This document shows positions 1 to 9,465 of a stretch of 51,612 nt of DNA, in pieces (within the stretch, counting starts at the first letter, position 1; every line of letters starts with the position of its first letter). The notes beneath the pieces are model-generated. The model saw only the letters and a program-made list of their open reading frames with translations. It made no database searches and had not been told where the DNA came from. Source of the DNA: Pseudomonas sp. BN411 (GTDB lineage Bacteria > Pseudomonadota > Gammaproteobacteria > Pseudomonadales > Pseudomonadaceae); the NCBI RefSeq assembly GCF_029871235.1, contig NZ_SSOM01000084.1, positions 123,143 through 174,754 on the forward strand, written 5' to 3'. The position numbers and the translations under genes were made by a program.

Positions 1-107
1 GTACAGCGCGAAGCGCTGGCCGGATAGACCTAAACCGGTGTCCAGTTTTACTTGACCACTTCAACACCAACCTACGGGAGGTTTGCGTGAGGCGTCGGCA
101 CTCATTT

Positions 108-281
108 GTGGGGGCGAATTCATTCGCCAGGCGGGACGTGTCCCGCCGTAGGTTGGTCCGAGGAACGAGGCCCAACAGCGGACTTCCGGCAATCGTTGGG
201 TTTCGCTGCGCTCTACACCAACCTACGGGAGGTTTGAGTGAGGCGTCGGCACTCATTTGTAGGGGCGAATTCATTCGCCAA
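108..281. repeat. Dispersed palindromic repeats (type A), two heads
   Basis: Two copies of the head g-t-[ag]-GGGGCGAATTCATTCGCC begin at 108 and 259, spaced 151 bases. GGCGAAT and ATTCGCC form a near-perfect palindrome with a 2-base centre. The first copy continues into a second hairpin around GGGAC/GTCCC and into an arm pair GTAGGTTG ... CAACCTAC that encloses GAGGCCCAAC ... GTTGGGTTTC. The same element is tandemly repeated at 5393-5955. Bases 1-107 contain an extra fragment of the right arm (CAACCTACGGGAGGTTT, about 70-85); no gene is seen in 1-316. Confidence 0.8.
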
Positions 282-316
282 GCAGGCCGCAGGTCTGCCC
301 ATCGGATTTGCGGGGA

Positions 317-1546
317 TCAATGCCCCTTCGCCTTCCTGATCCGCAGGACGATCGCGCCCAGGATCAGCGCCACCACCGGCGTCATCACCAGAATCGCGGT
401 CTTCGGTGATACGTCCAGGCCGAGGGTGTGCAGGCCGCCGTAGAACAGCTTGAACAGGCTCAGCAGGTAGTAGCTGATGGCGATGATCGACAGGCCTTCC
501 ACCGCCTTCTGGATCTTGATCTGCGTATCGGCGCGGGCGTTCAGGCTGCGCAGGATTTCCGAGTTCTGTTCTTCCACTTCCACATTGACCCGTGCCCGCA
601 GCAGGTCACTGAGATTCGCCACGCTCTGGCCCAGGCGCACCAGGCGCTGGTCGGTGGCCGCACAGTAGCGCACCGTGGGGCGGAAGCGCCGTTCGATGAA
701 CACCCCCAGCCGCTGGCAATCGTCGATATGGGATTCACGCAGCTCGTTGATGCGCTCGAATACGATCTGCGCGTAGGCCTCCGTGGCGCTGAAGCGCTGG
801 CGGGTGCGGGCGGTGCTGCGCACGATGCGGGCGGAGAGGGCGGCGATATCCGTCGACAGCTCCTTGGCGCTGCCCTTGCCCTCGGCATTGCGGTCGGAGA
901 GGTTGGTCAGCTCCTTGTCGTACTCCTTCAACTGCAGGCTCACCGCCTGGGCCACCGGCAGGGTGAGGGAGGCCATCATGCGGTAGGTCTCGATTTCCAG
1001 CAGGCGGCGGATCATCCGGCCCAGGCGGTAGGCATTGAGCCGACGGTTGACCAGCAGGATGCGGTTGACGCCGCCCTCGGTGAGGCGGAAGTCCGACCAG
1101 GCGATGGCATCGCCACCTCCCAGGGTGGACCCGGAAGGGTCCTTGAAGCCGTAGGCCGCCGTGTCACCCGCCCAGTTCGCATCCGACTCCACCAGCACCT
1201 GATCGGCATTGATCAGCAGATTGCGGTGCTCGCTCACCAGGCTTTCCAGCGCTTCCGGCAGCGGCGGCCACAACGGGTCGCCCGGCGCACGCGGCACCAC
1301 CAGGGTGAGGGTGAAGAACTCGGTATGGCGTTCCCATTTCAGGGTGTTCTCGCCCATGCGCAGCAGGCCTTGGGAGCCATTACTGGCCAGTGGTGCGTCG
1401 GCAGCCTGGTTGAGGCGATCCACCAGGGCGTCGCAGACGTCCTCGGCATCGGAAAAGGCGAAGTGATAGACGTTGGCCGGATCCCGGAAGTAGATCGACG
1501 GCCGCGAGTGCAGCTCGTTGTGCAGCGCTTTGCGAAGTGGATGCAT
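317..1546 (-). CDS. DUF3422 family membrane-anchored protein
   Basis: A 409-residue protein opening MHPLRKALHNELHSRP, the N-terminal signature I associate with the DUF3422 family of proteobacterial proteins of unknown function. The body is mostly soluble and helical. The last about 60 residues hold two hydrophobic stretches, around LSIIAISYYLLSLFKLFYGG and TAILVMTPVVALILGAIVLR, followed by a basic tail (RIRKAKGH), suggesting C-terminal anchoring with both ends in the cytoplasm. The start has no strong Shine-Dalgarno but matches the family N-terminus. It stands alone: 180 bases without a gene separate it from the chemoreceptor upstream, and palindromic repeats lie downstream. No catalytic motif is recognised. 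Family assignment is from recall of the signature; function is unknown. Confidence 0.85.
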   Translation of the reverse strand: MHPLRKALHNELHSRPSIYFRDPANVYHFAFSDAEDVCDALVDRLNQAADAPLASNGSQGLLRMGENTLKWERHTEFFTLTLVVPRAPGDPLWPPLPEALESLVSEHRNLLINADQVLVESDANWAGDTAAYGFKDPSGSTLGGGDAIAWSDFRLTEGGVNRILLVNRRLNAYRLGRMIRRLLEIETYRMMASLTLPVAQAVSLQLKEYDKELTNLSDRNAEGKGSAKELSTDIAALSARIVRSTARTRQRFSATEAYAQIVFERINELRESHIDDCQRLGVFIERRFRPTVRYCAATDQRLVRLGQSVANLSDLLRARVNVEVEEQNSEILRSLNARADTQIKIQKAVEGLSIIAISYYLLSLFKLFYGGLHTLGLDVSPKTAILVMTPVVALILGAIVLRIRKAKGH

Positions 1547-1726
1547 GGGGACTTCTGTGGGCAGGGAGGTTTTCTTCGATGACGCGGCCTGCCTGGGCGG
1601 CGGTCACACTTGCGCTGCTGGAAAACTGAAGTGCCACCGACCAGTCGGGACGGATAGTCCTTCAGGCCGGTGGCGACGGGGAGTGGCGGACAGGCCGCCC
1701 AAGAGCGCGTCAGGGCCTTGTGAGCC

Positions 1727-3871
1727 CTAGGCGCGAAACTGCTGCATCAGCCCCTGCTGATGGTTGGCCAGGTCATTGAGCTGGCGACTGACCTGCGCTG
1801 ACTGCTCGGCCTGGCCGGACAGGGATTCGGTCACGTCGCGGATGGCCTCGACGTTGCGGTTGATTTCATCTGCGACGCTGCTTTGCTCCTCGGCGGCACT
1901 AGCAATTTGCAGATTCATCTCGGTGATCAGGTTGACCGCGTGGCCGATGCGTTCCAGCGCGGTTACCGCCTGCTGCACCTGACTGACGTTTTCCTGGGCC
2001 AGGCCATGGCTGCCTTGCATGGCCTGGGTCACATCGCGGGTACCGTTCTGCAGGTCGTCGATCACTTGGCGGATCTCTTCCACCGAGTCCTGGGTGCGGC
2101 GCGCCAGGCTGCGCACCTCGTCGGCCACCACGGCGAAGCCGCGTCCGGCGTCACCGGCGCGGGCCGCTTCGATGGCGGCGTTCAACGCCAGCAGGTTGGT
2201 TTGCCCGGCGATGGAGAGGATCACCTCCAGCACCGAACCGATCTGCTCGCTGCTCTGGGCCAGTGTCTGCAGCTGGTCCATGGCCTGGCCCATATCCCGC
2301 GCCTGGGCGTGGATGGCGTTGGTGGTGCGGGTGATTACGTCCAGGCCTTCGCGGCTGGCCTGGTCAGCGTTGCGTGCGGCGTCGGCAGCCTGCGCCGCGC
2401 TCTGGGCCGAGGCGTTGGCCGTTGCGGACATTTCATGCAGGGCAGTGGCGACCTGATCGATCTCGCGGAACTGTTGCTGCATGCCTTCGCTGGTGTGGCG
2501 GGCGATCAGCGCTGACTGGTCAGCGGTGTCGCGGGCGTCTCGCACCGAGCCCTGGACCTTGGCGATCACCGGTTGCAGCTTGTCGAGGAAGCGATTGAAA
2601 GCCAGCGCCAGGCGGCCCAGCTCGTCGTGCCGGACGTAGGTCAGGCGTCGGGTGAGATCGCCTTCACCGTCAGCAATGTTTTCCAGCATGGCGGCCAGGC
2701 GTAGCAGCGGGCGGGTGACGCCACGGGCGGCCAGCCAGATCATGGCAACTCCGAGCAGCGCCGCGACGGAGCCGAGGGTGAACTCCAGCGCCGAGCTTTG
2801 CAGGCGCTCGTCGTCCATCTGCACCTTCAAGGCTTCGGCAGGTGCCAGCAGCACTCGTTGCGGCACGCCCAGCAGCACGCCCCAAGGCTTGGCCCCGGCG
2901 ATAGGGGAGAGCGGCTCCAGTACGCTGATCTGGCCCTTGTCGATGAACGCATGGGGTTCGTTGCGGCCGAGGAAGTCCAGGACCCCGGTTGCCTGCTCCG
3001 GCAGCACGGCTTGCAGGCGTTTGCCCAGCTGGCCGGCATCCTGGCTGTGACCGGCGACCACGCCCGACGGGCTGATGATGCTGACGCGACCGTTGCCTTC
3101 ATAGAGCTCGCGGCTACTGGCCAGGGCGTCCTGTTGCAGGCTGTCGAGGCTGATGTCCAGGCCGATCACCGCCAGCACCTTGCCGTTCTCCAGCAGCGGG
3201 AAGGCGACGCTGGTGACCAGCTTGCGGCTGCCTGAGGATTCGTCGAAGTAGGGCTCCAGCAAGCACAGTTGCCCGCTGTCTCGCGGGCAGGTGAAGAACG
3301 CGTTGAAGGGCGCGCCGCTGGGACCGGGGGCAGTATCGGCCAGCAGCTTTTCGTCGCCCGGCACGGCTTGCAACTCGCCCGGCTTGGCTTGCAGCCAATA
3401 CAGCGCGAAGCGCCCGGCGTCGTTGCTACCGAGGTCACCGCGGCCTTTGAACTCGGCGTCACGACCATCAAGGGCATCGGGCTGGAAGATCAGGAACAGG
3501 CCGAGCAGTTCCGGGCGTTGCTCGACAGCCTTGCGCAGTTCGCCGGCCAGTTCGGAACGCAGGGTTTCGGAATTGATCTCGCCACGGGCGGCGCGTTCAC
3601 GCAGGTAGAGCAGGTGCCGCGCGAGTCCCAGGCCGTATTCGTGGGTGCGGGTGAAGCTGCGCTGGATCTGCAGGGCCTGTACCTTGCCCTGGGCCTGCAG
3701 GTTGAGGCGCGCGGCTTCGGCCAGCATGGCTCCACTGGAATCCTTGACCCGTTCGGTACTGGCGCGGGTCTGGTAGAGCGACAGGCCGACCAGCAGGCCC
3801 ACCACCAGGATCAGGCAGAGGCTCGCCAGCAGGGTGATCTTGCTTTGGATGCTGAGGCTGGGGCTGGACAT
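1727..3871 (-). CDS. Methyl-accepting chemotaxis protein with large periplasmic sensor
   Basis: A 714-residue transmembrane chemoreceptor. TM1 lies at about residues 12-32 (ITLLASLCLILVVGLLVGLS) and TM2 near LGSVAALLGVAMIWLAA. Between them is a periplasmic domain of about 330 residues, the size of a double-Cache ligand-binding module. A HAMP domain follows (GVTRPLLRLAAMLENIADG). The cytoplasmic four-helix signalling domain carries the highly conserved hairpin tip QTNLLALNAAIEAARAG and GRGFAVVADEVR. The C-terminus shows no NWETF-like CheR tether. The ATG at 3871 is chosen over an in-frame TTG at 3880 because the latter adds only MCP; neither has a clear ribosome site. It lies 47 bases downstream of the porin gene on the same strand, with a GC hairpin between them. 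Ligand unknown. Confidence 0.9.
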   Translation of the reverse strand: MSSPSLSIQSKITLLASLCLILVVGLLVGLSLYQTRASTERVKDSSGAMLAEAARLNLQAQGKVQALQIQRSFTRTHEYGLGLARHLLYLRERAARGEINSETLRSELAGELRKAVEQRPELLGLFLIFQPDALDGRDAEFKGRGDLGSNDAGRFALYWLQAKPGELQAVPGDEKLLADTAPGPSGAPFNAFFTCPRDSGQLCLLEPYFDESSGSRKLVTSVAFPLLENGKVLAVIGLDISLDSLQQDALASSRELYEGNGRVSIISPSGVVAGHSQDAGQLGKRLQAVLPEQATGVLDFLGRNEPHAFIDKGQISVLEPLSPIAGAKPWGVLLGVPQRVLLAPAEALKVQMDDERLQSSALEFTLGSVAALLGVAMIWLAARGVTRPLLRLAAMLENIADGEGDLTRRLTYVRHDELGRLALAFNRFLDKLQPVIAKVQGSVRDARDTADQSALIARHTSEGMQQQFREIDQVATALHEMSATANASAQSAAQAADAARNADQASREGLDVITRTTNAIHAQARDMGQAMDQLQTLAQSSEQIGSVLEVILSIAGQTNLLALNAAIEAARAGDAGRGFAVVADEVRSLARRTQDSVEEIRQVIDDLQNGTRDVTQAMQGSHGLAQENVSQVQQAVTALERIGHAVNLITEMNLQIASAAEEQSSVADEINRNVEAIRDVTESLSGQAEQSAQVSRQLNDLANHQQGLMQQFRA

Positions 3872-3892
3872 GGGACACAATCGCGAAAGGAA

Positions 3893-3912
3893 CCGGGGCG
3901 TTGCCGCCCCGG
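3893..3912 (-). terminator. GC-rich hairpin between porin and chemoreceptor genes
   Basis: Perfect 8-base inverted repeat CCGGGGCG / CGCCCCGG with a 4-base loop, 6 bases past the porin stop codon and 21 bases before the chemoreceptor start. There is no T tract, so it may be a 3'-end stabiliser or partial attenuator rather than a full intrinsic terminator. Confidence 0.45.
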
Positions 3913-3918
3913 ATGGGT

Positions 3919-5244
3919 TCAGAAGGTGGTGACAAACACCAACTGACTGTAGAGGTTGCTGTCGTTGCTACCGAGCTGGGTGCCGCCTTCTTCCGCGCTG
4001 CGGTCAGGCTTGTAGAGGCCGACCAGGGGCATGACGATCAGGTTGTCGCTCACCGCCCACTCGGCGTAGAGGTCCAGTTCGCGGCCGTCGGTATTGCCCA
4101 GGTCGCGGTCCAGGGTGTTGAAGTCGAACCACAGGGCGCCGAGGCTCAGGTTTTCCAGCGGCGACACCTTGAAGGCGACGTGGTGGACCTGGGTGTTGGT
4201 GTTGAACGGGCCGGCGTAGTTGGCCGCCACTTCACCCTGGAACCAGGTGCCGTAGCCACGGCTGAAGCCAGTGAACAGCGCGTCGTAACCTTCCGAGAAG
4301 CGGCTGTAGCGGTAGCTGACATTCGGACTCCAGGCCACATCGGAGAAGGTCCAACCGGCTTCCAGGTACCAGGCGTTCTCGTCGTCGACGTCCTTTTTGT
4401 CCTGCCAGGCGTATTCACCGGAGAGGAACAGGTTATCGACCCCGGCGTTGCCCTGGCCGCGCACGCTATAGGTCTTCATGCCGTCGCGCTCAGCCTGGAA
4501 GGGCGATGCGAATTCTTCGTCGACATCGCTGATGTCGATGGCGGTCAGGCCCAGGGTGCCGGCTTCGGATACATGCTCCAGGTTGCCGACCACCATCTCG
4601 GTCTTGGCCTGGGCGCGGTTGTCGGATTTCAGCCACATCAGGTCGCCGCGCAGGCCATCCTTGCCGCCGAGACGCAGCACGGCGGTCTGGTCGAACGCCT
4701 TGCGTGCAGCCAGCCAGTAGGCGCCACCGCGGTTGAACTCGCCATCGGCAAGGCCGTTGCCGAGGTTCAGGGCATCGCCGTTGATGAGGAAGCCGTCGCC
4801 GATCATCAGGTTCTGGCGGCCGAAGGAGAAGTCCACGCCGTCTTCGCCCAGTGCCTCGAACAACTGGCCGGAACGCCAGCCGAGGTAGGCGTCTTCGATC
4901 TTGGTGGTGCGCTCGGAACCATCGGTGAAGCCCGCCGCGTCACCGTCACCCCAGGTGCCCGAGCTGAGCATGTTGAAGGCGCCATAGCCGGTGCCGGCCC
5001 CCGCCAGCCCTTGGTCGAAGCTGATGCCGTACTTGGCATAACCCTCGCGCCAGGACGACGAACCCTCGCTCTTCGAGCCAGCGATGGCGTAGTTCTCCTG
5101 GCTATGGAAGAAGCCGTACACGGCCTCCAGGGTAGCGTTCAGGTGAGTGTCTTCGTCGGCGTACAGCTCATAGGCGCCCGCCTGGGTAGCGGCGCCCACC
5201 AGCAGCGCGAGAGTGGAGAGTCGGAACAGGTTCGACCGGGACAT
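3919..5244 (-). CDS. Outer-membrane beta-barrel porin, alginate-export-like
   Basis: A 441-residue exported protein. The signal peptide MSRSNLFRLSTLALLVGAAT ends near AGA-YELYADEDT. The mature part is rich in alternating polar/aromatic strands and ends in F (VFVTTF), the typical C-terminal signature for barrel insertion. The segment DAYLGWRSGQLF ... FSFGRQNLMIGDGF is typical of proteins annotated as alginate export family or DUF-type porins in Pseudomonas. A clear AAGGAAG ribosome site precedes the ATG. It is probably co-transcribed with the chemoreceptor downstream, so sensing and uptake of one nutrient may be coupled; this is inference. Substrate unknown; alginate itself is not implied. Confidence 0.75.
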   Translation of the reverse strand: MSRSNLFRLSTLALLVGAATQAGAYELYADEDTHLNATLEAVYGFFHSQENYAIAGSKSEGSSSWREGYAKYGISFDQGLAGAGTGYGAFNMLSSGTWGDGDAAGFTDGSERTTKIEDAYLGWRSGQLFEALGEDGVDFSFGRQNLMIGDGFLINGDALNLGNGLADGEFNRGGAYWLAARKAFDQTAVLRLGGKDGLRGDLMWLKSDNRAQAKTEMVVGNLEHVSEAGTLGLTAIDISDVDEEFASPFQAERDGMKTYSVRGQGNAGVDNLFLSGEYAWQDKKDVDDENAWYLEAGWTFSDVAWSPNVSYRYSRFSEGYDALFTGFSRGYGTWFQGEVAANYAGPFNTNTQVHHVAFKVSPLENLSLGALWFDFNTLDRDLGNTDGRELDLYAEWAVSDNLIVMPLVGLYKPDRSAEEGGTQLGSNDSNLYSQLVFVTTF

Positions 5245-5392
5245 CGCAATGCTTCCTTTTTCTTGATATTGGCAGGGGAGCGTTTCTTCGTTCGGATACT
5301 AAGGAGTTGCCGAGTGCCGGCCTTGTGCCTGCTTGCCAAGGGCTTGAGCCTGCGTGCCAGAATCAGCACGGACTGCCGGTGTGGCTTTTGCT

Positions 5393-5955
5393 GTGGGGGC
5401 GAATTCATGCGCTATGCGGGACGCAGTCCCGCCGTAGGTTGGTCCGAGGAACGAGGCCCAACGAGTGGGAGCGCGCGTTGGGCTTCGCTTCGCTCTGCCG
5501 CAACCTACAGCCGCACGCGATGTACTCGCACTCATCTGTAGGGGCGAATTCATTCGCCGAGCGGGACGCAGTCCCGCCGTAGGTTGGTCCGAGGAATGAG
5601 GCCCAACGAGTCGGATCACGCGTTGGGCTTCGCTGCGCTCTGCCGCAATCTACAGCCGCACGCGATGTACTCGCACTCATCTGTAGGGGCGAATTCATTC
5701 GCTATGCGGGACGTAGTCCCGCCGTAGGTTGGTCCGAGGAACGAGGCCCAACGAGTGGGAGCGCGCGTTGGGCTTCGCTTCGCTCTGCCGCAACCTACAG
5801 CCGCACGCGATGTACTCGCACTCATCTGTAGGGGCGAATTCATTCGCCGAGCGGGACGCAGTCCCGCCGTAGGTTGGTCCGAGGAACGAGGCCCAACAGC
5901 GGACTTCCGGGGAACGTTGGGTTTCGCTGCGCTCTACACCAACCTACGGGAGGTT
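5393..5955. repeat. 145-bp tandem array of palindromic type-A elements, four units
   Basis: Units begin at 5393, 5538, 5683 and 5828, a period of exactly 145 bases. Each holds the GGCGAAT-TC-ATTCGCC palindrome (modified to CATGCGC in unit 1), a GCGGGACG.AGTCCCGC hairpin, and the long arm pair GTAGGTTGGTCCGAGG ... CAACCTAC. Units 1 and 3 share GCTATGCGG and GAGTGGGAGCGCGCG; units 2 and 4 share GCCGAGCGG. This suggests a two-unit block was duplicated. The last unit's right half differs (AACAGCGGACTTCCGG) and matches the copy at 108-230. No coding content is credible here. Bases 5245-5392 hold only the porin leader and nothing else I recognise. Confidence 0.9.
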
Positions 5956-5963
5956 CGAGCAGG

Positions 5964-5990
5964 CAAAAAAAACCGGCCCTAAGGCCGGTC
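5964..5990 (-). terminator. Rho-independent terminator after paaZ
   Basis: Read on the minus strand: GACCGGCC-TTA-GGGCCGGTT followed by a run of T. It lies 24 bases beyond the paaZ stop codon and closes the leftward paaA-to-paaZ transcription unit, separating it from the palindromic repeat array. Confidence 0.9.
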
Positions 5991-6013
5991 ATAAACTCAC
6001 GCAGCGACTCGGT

Positions 6014-8074
6014 TCACACCGCCTCGGGGCGTTTCAGCACCAGGGTGAGGATGTCGTAGCTGGCGACCAGCTCGCCGTTCTGGTTGGTGACTTCCACATC
6101 CCAGGCCACCACGCCTTGCGGCTCGCCCTTCGGGCTCTTCTTGCCCTGGTCGATCTTGCGCTTGCAGGTCAGGCGAGCCTGGATGGTGTCGCCGATGCCC
6201 ACCGGGGTGATGAAGCGCAGGCTGTCCAGGCCGTAGTTGGCCAGTACCGGGCCGGGGGCCGGGGAGACGAACAGGCCGGCGGCGGCCGACAGCACGAAGT
6301 AGCCGTGGGCAATGCGCTTGCCGAACTGGGATTCCTTGGCGGCAAGCTCATCGAAGTGCATGTAGAAGTGGTCGCCCGACAGGCAACCGAAGTTGACGAT
6401 GTCGGCTTCGGTCACGGTGCGGCGGTGGGTCAGCAGGGATTCGCCGATCTGCAGCTCGTCGAAGTAGCGACGGAACGGGTGTACTTCGGTCTCGATCACC
6501 TTGGCGCCGCGCACGTATTCGCGGGTCACGGCAGCCAGCATGGTGGGCGAACCCTGGACCGCGGCGCGTTGCAGGTAGTGCTTCACCGCGCGCAGGCCGC
6601 CCAGTTCTTCACCACCACCGGCGCGGCCTGGGCCGCCGTGCTTGAGTACCGGCAGGGGCGAGCCGTGGCCAGTGGATTCGGCGGCAGATTCGCGGTCGAG
6701 GATGTGCAGGCGGCCGTGCAGGGCGGCGGCTTGCGGTACCACGCGGGCGGCGACGGCCGGGTCCTTGGTGACCAGGCTGGCCACCAGGCTGCCCTTGCCA
6801 CGGGCGGCCAGGGCGATGGCTTCGTCGATGTCGTCGTAGGCCATCAGGGTGCTCACCGGGCCGAAGGCCTCGATGTCGTGGGCACCGCCTTCGGCGTGCG
6901 GGTCACGGGAGCGCAGCAGGGTGGGTGCGAAGAAGGCACCTTCGTTCACGCCGTCGCCGCGCGGGGCGAAACCGTCACGGGCACCGAACAGCAGGTCGCT
7001 GCTGGCAAGCAGGGCGTCCAGGCGCTCGGCCACGTCGGCCTGCTGGGCGTGGGAGGCCAGGGCGCCCATCTTCACGCCTTCCACGGCCGGGTCGCCGACT
7101 ACCACCTTGGACAGGCGATCACGCAGGCGTTCGGCCACGGCGTCGATGTGCTTGGCGGGGACGATGGCACGGCGGATGGCGGTGCACTTCTGGCCCGCCT
7201 TGACGGTCATCTCGCGGGCCACTTCCTTGACGAAGAGGTCGAACTCCGGATCGTCCGGGGTGATTTCCGGGGCGAGGATGGCGCAGTTCAGCGAGTCCGC
7301 TTCTGCGTTGAAGGGCACGGAGTTGCGAATCAGGTTGGCGTTCACGCGCAGCTTGGCGGCGGTGTCGGCGGAGCCGGTGAAGGTCACCACGTCCTGGCCT
7401 TGCAGGCGGTCCAGCAGGTCGCCGGTGCTGCCGATGATCAGTTGCAGGCTGCCTTCCGGGAGCAGGCCGGATTCGTGCATCAGGCGCACGGCGGCTTCGG
7501 TCAGGTAGCTGGTGGCAGTGGCCGGCTTGACGATGCAGGGCATGCCGGCGAGGAAGCTGGGGGCGAATTTTTCCAGCATCCCCCAGATGGGGAAGTTGAA
7601 GGCGTTGATGTGCACGGCCAGGCCGCCACGGGGCACCAGGATGTGAGTGCCGGCGAAGGTGCCTTGCTTGCCCAGCGGCATGGCCGGGCCTTCGTGGACG
7701 ATGTTGCCGGAGGGCAGCTCACGGGCGCCGACGCCGGCATAGCTGAACAGGGTGGCGGCGCCGCCCTCGATGTCGATCCAGCTGTCGGCGCGGGTAGCGC
7801 CGCTGTGGCGGGACATCGTGTAGAGCTGTTCCTTGTGTTCGGTCAGGTACAGCGCCAGGGCCTTGAGGCGCGCCGCGCGCTGCTGGAAGTCCATGGCCAT
7901 GAGGCTGGCGATGCCGCGCTTGCGGCCATGTTCGACGGCTTCGGAGAAGTCCAGGGCTTCCTCGTGGGTGCGGAAGAGGGTGCTGCCGTCGATGGCGCTG
8001 CGCAGTCCCTGGGAACCGTGTTGGCCGATCCAGCGGCCGCCGATGAAGCTTTGCAGCGTGGGGGCGTTACTCAT
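6014..8074 (-). CDS. paaZ: Bifunctional oxepin-CoA hydrolase / 3-oxo-5,6-dehydrosuberyl-CoA semialdehyde dehydrogenase
   Basis: PaaZ, 686 residues (E. coli about 681), opens the oxepin ring made from epoxidised phenylacetyl-CoA and oxidises the resulting aldehyde with NADP. The N-terminal about 520 residues form an aldehyde dehydrogenase domain with HINAFNFP near residue 155, candidate base Glu258 (FNAEADS) and nucleophile Cys297 (AGQKCTAIR). The C-terminal part is a MaoC-like hotdog hydratase ([17 protein letters not shown] and [11 protein letters not shown]). Both active sites look intact. The ATG at 8074 is preceded by GGAG at good spacing; an upstream in-frame extension is not homologous to the family. 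It is the last gene of the leftward operon, followed by a terminator and separated from the porin by a REP pair. Confidence 0.96.
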   Translation of the reverse strand: MSNAPTLQSFIGGRWIGQHGSQGLRSAIDGSTLFRTHEEALDFSEAVEHGRKRGIASLMAMDFQQRAARLKALALYLTEHKEQLYTMSRHSGATRADSWIDIEGGAATLFSYAGVGARELPSGNIVHEGPAMPLGKQGTFAGTHILVPRGGLAVHINAFNFPIWGMLEKFAPSFLAGMPCIVKPATATSYLTEAAVRLMHESGLLPEGSLQLIIGSTGDLLDRLQGQDVVTFTGSADTAAKLRVNANLIRNSVPFNAEADSLNCAILAPEITPDDPEFDLFVKEVAREMTVKAGQKCTAIRRAIVPAKHIDAVAERLRDRLSKVVVGDPAVEGVKMGALASHAQQADVAERLDALLASSDLLFGARDGFAPRGDGVNEGAFFAPTLLRSRDPHAEGGAHDIEAFGPVSTLMAYDDIDEAIALAARGKGSLVASLVTKDPAVAARVVPQAAALHGRLHILDRESAAESTGHGSPLPVLKHGGPGRAGGGEELGGLRAVKHYLQRAAVQGSPTMLAAVTREYVRGAKVIETEVHPFRRYFDELQIGESLLTHRRTVTEADIVNFGCLSGDHFYMHFDELAAKESQFGKRIAHGYFVLSAAAGLFVSPAPGPVLANYGLDSLRFITPVGIGDTIQARLTCKRKIDQGKKSPKGEPQGVVAWDVEVTNQNGELVASYDILTLVLKRPEAV

Positions 8075-8129
8075 GAGGAAATCTCCGTGAAGGGGGCCGG
8101 CGCAGAGCACCGGCGTTCATTCTTGGTTC

Positions 8130-8184
8130 GTAGGAGCGAGCTTGCTCGCGAATCGCCGTTGTTCGCGGGCAAGCCCGCTCCTAC
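8130..8184. repeat. REP pair (inverted) between porin gene and paaZ
   Basis: gtaggagcgagcttgctcgc at 8130 and its inverted partner gcgggcaagcccgctcctac ending at 8184 form the classic Pseudomonas REP doublet. It can fold in the paa mRNA between the porin stop and the paaZ start. Confidence 0.85.
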
Positions 8185-8196
8185 AGGTTGGGTGCC

Positions 8197-9432
8197 TTAC
8201 CAGAGGGCCAGCGTGTAGCCGAGGATCAGGCGGTTTTCATCGATATCGGTATTCAGTCCGTTGCCGGACCTGAAGGTGACGTTGCGCCAGCGCAGACTGA
8301 GGCCCTTCACCGGGCCGCTCTGGATCACGTAGGCGAGGTCGCTGTCGCGTTCCCATTCTTCGCCTTCGTCGCCGGTTGCGGTCTTGACGTTGCTGCCGTC
8401 GACATAACGGGTCATGAAGGTCAGGCCCGGAATGCCGAGGGCGGCGAAGTCGTAGTCGTAACGCAGTTGCCAGGCGTCTTCCTCGGCGCGGGTGAAGGTA
8501 TTGAAAGTCACCAGGTTGACCACGTAAGGGTCGCCGCCGTTGAGGAAGGGGAAGGCGCTGTCGCCGGACATGCGCTGGAACGCCGCGCTGAACCGGTGGG
8601 CGCCCTTGCCCAGGCTGAACATGCCGTTGAAGTTGCGGTTGTCGATCTCACCTGCACGCTCGACGCCATCGCCGCGGCTGTCGAAGTAGCGGATGTCGCT
8701 CTTCAGATTGAAGCCCCCGGAGAGCGGTAGCGTGTGCACCAGTCCGACGAACTGCTGGCGGTAGATCTCGTCCAGCAGGCCGTAGTAGTAGCTCACTGCC
8801 AGCTGCGGGTTGATGGCGTAAGTGCCGCCAGCGAAGTCGAAGGCATCGCTGGTGGCGGCACCTAAACCGATGTCGTCGCGGGCAGAGGAGTCGCGCAGGT
8901 TGGTGCGGGTCAGGCGGCCGCCATTGAAGGTCAGGCCGGCCAGCTCCTGGCTGGTCAGCATGCCGCCCTGGAAGGTGGAAGAGAGCAGGCGGGTGTCGTT
9001 ATAGGAGGCCACTGGCAGCAGCGGCTGCAGGGTACCCAGGCGCAGGACGCTTTTCGACGCACGCAGCTTGGCGGTCAGGCCCAGCTCGCTGTAGTCGTCC
9101 ACCGGCTCTTTGGTCGCCGGGTCGAACGGCAGCAGGCCGGTGCCACGGCGGTCGCGGCTGGAATCCAGCTTCACACCCAGTTCGCCAATGGCATCGAGGC
9201 CGACGCCGACCGTGCCCTCGGTGAAACCGGATTCGAGGCGCGCGGTAAAGCCCTGGCCCCATTCCTCGGCCTTGGACTGGGCGGCGCCGTCCTGGCGGAA
9301 GTCGCGATTGATGTAGACGTTGCGCAGCTCCAGGCTGCCTTTGCTGTCTTCGATGAAACCCGCCAGCGCCGAGGTGGCAAAGGGCAGGGTGAGCGCCGCA
9401 AGCAGCGGCGCAGTGGTACGGCTTTGGGTCAT
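8197..9432 (-). CDS. OprD-family outer-membrane porin, probable phenylacetate channel
   Basis: A 411-residue exported barrel protein starting MTQSRTTAPLLAALTLPFAT with cleavage near ALA-GFIEDSKGSLELRNVYINRDFR, the hallmark opening of OprD-family porins. It ends LGYTLALW with an aromatic last residue. Its place between the symporter gene and paaZ matches the P. putida phenylacetate porin PhaK, so it most likely admits phenylacetate through the outer membrane. The start at 9432 is chosen over an ATG five codons upstream. The sequence before it, AGAAGAACAATG, nearly repeats that before paaE (GGAGAAGAACAATG) and contains a Crc/Hfq-type AAGAACAA. Substrate is inferred from context. Confidence 0.88.
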   Translation of the reverse strand: MTQSRTTAPLLAALTLPFATSALAGFIEDSKGSLELRNVYINRDFRQDGAAQSKAEEWGQGFTARLESGFTEGTVGVGLDAIGELGVKLDSSRDRRGTGLLPFDPATKEPVDDYSELGLTAKLRASKSVLRLGTLQPLLPVASYNDTRLLSSTFQGGMLTSQELAGLTFNGGRLTRTNLRDSSARDDIGLGAATSDAFDFAGGTYAINPQLAVSYYYGLLDEIYRQQFVGLVHTLPLSGGFNLKSDIRYFDSRGDGVERAGEIDNRNFNGMFSLGKGAHRFSAAFQRMSGDSAFPFLNGGDPYVVNLVTFNTFTRAEEDAWQLRYDYDFAALGIPGLTFMTRYVDGSNVKTATGDEGEEWERDSDLAYVIQSGPVKGLSLRWRNVTFRSGNGLNTDIDENRLILGYTLALW

Positions 9433-9440
9433 TGTTCTTC
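9433..9440 (-). promoter_or_regulatory. Crc/Hfq-type AAnAAnAA motif at porin start
   Basis: AAGAACAA in the minus-strand mRNA directly abuts the porin start region. The position is typical of translational catabolite repression sites in Pseudomonas, where Crc and Hfq block the ribosome. It is a motif match only. Confidence 0.45.
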
Positions 9441-9465
9441 TATCCATCGTCCGGTTGTTCAGGGC

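Noticed and set aside
5299-5982. Repetitive short open frames within the 145-base array and similar ones in the 37.2-37.6 kb array
   Set aside because: They are translations of palindromic repeat DNA in several frames, with no ribosome site and identical peptides in each unit.
6116-8218. Very long open frames on the strand opposite real genes (also 17888-19660, 21511-23775 and 30051-32288)
   Set aside because: They mirror paaZ, vgrG, clpV and tssK/tssL. Their translations are low-complexity Gly/Ala/Arg/His/Gln mixtures without domains, a by-product of high-GC codon bias.
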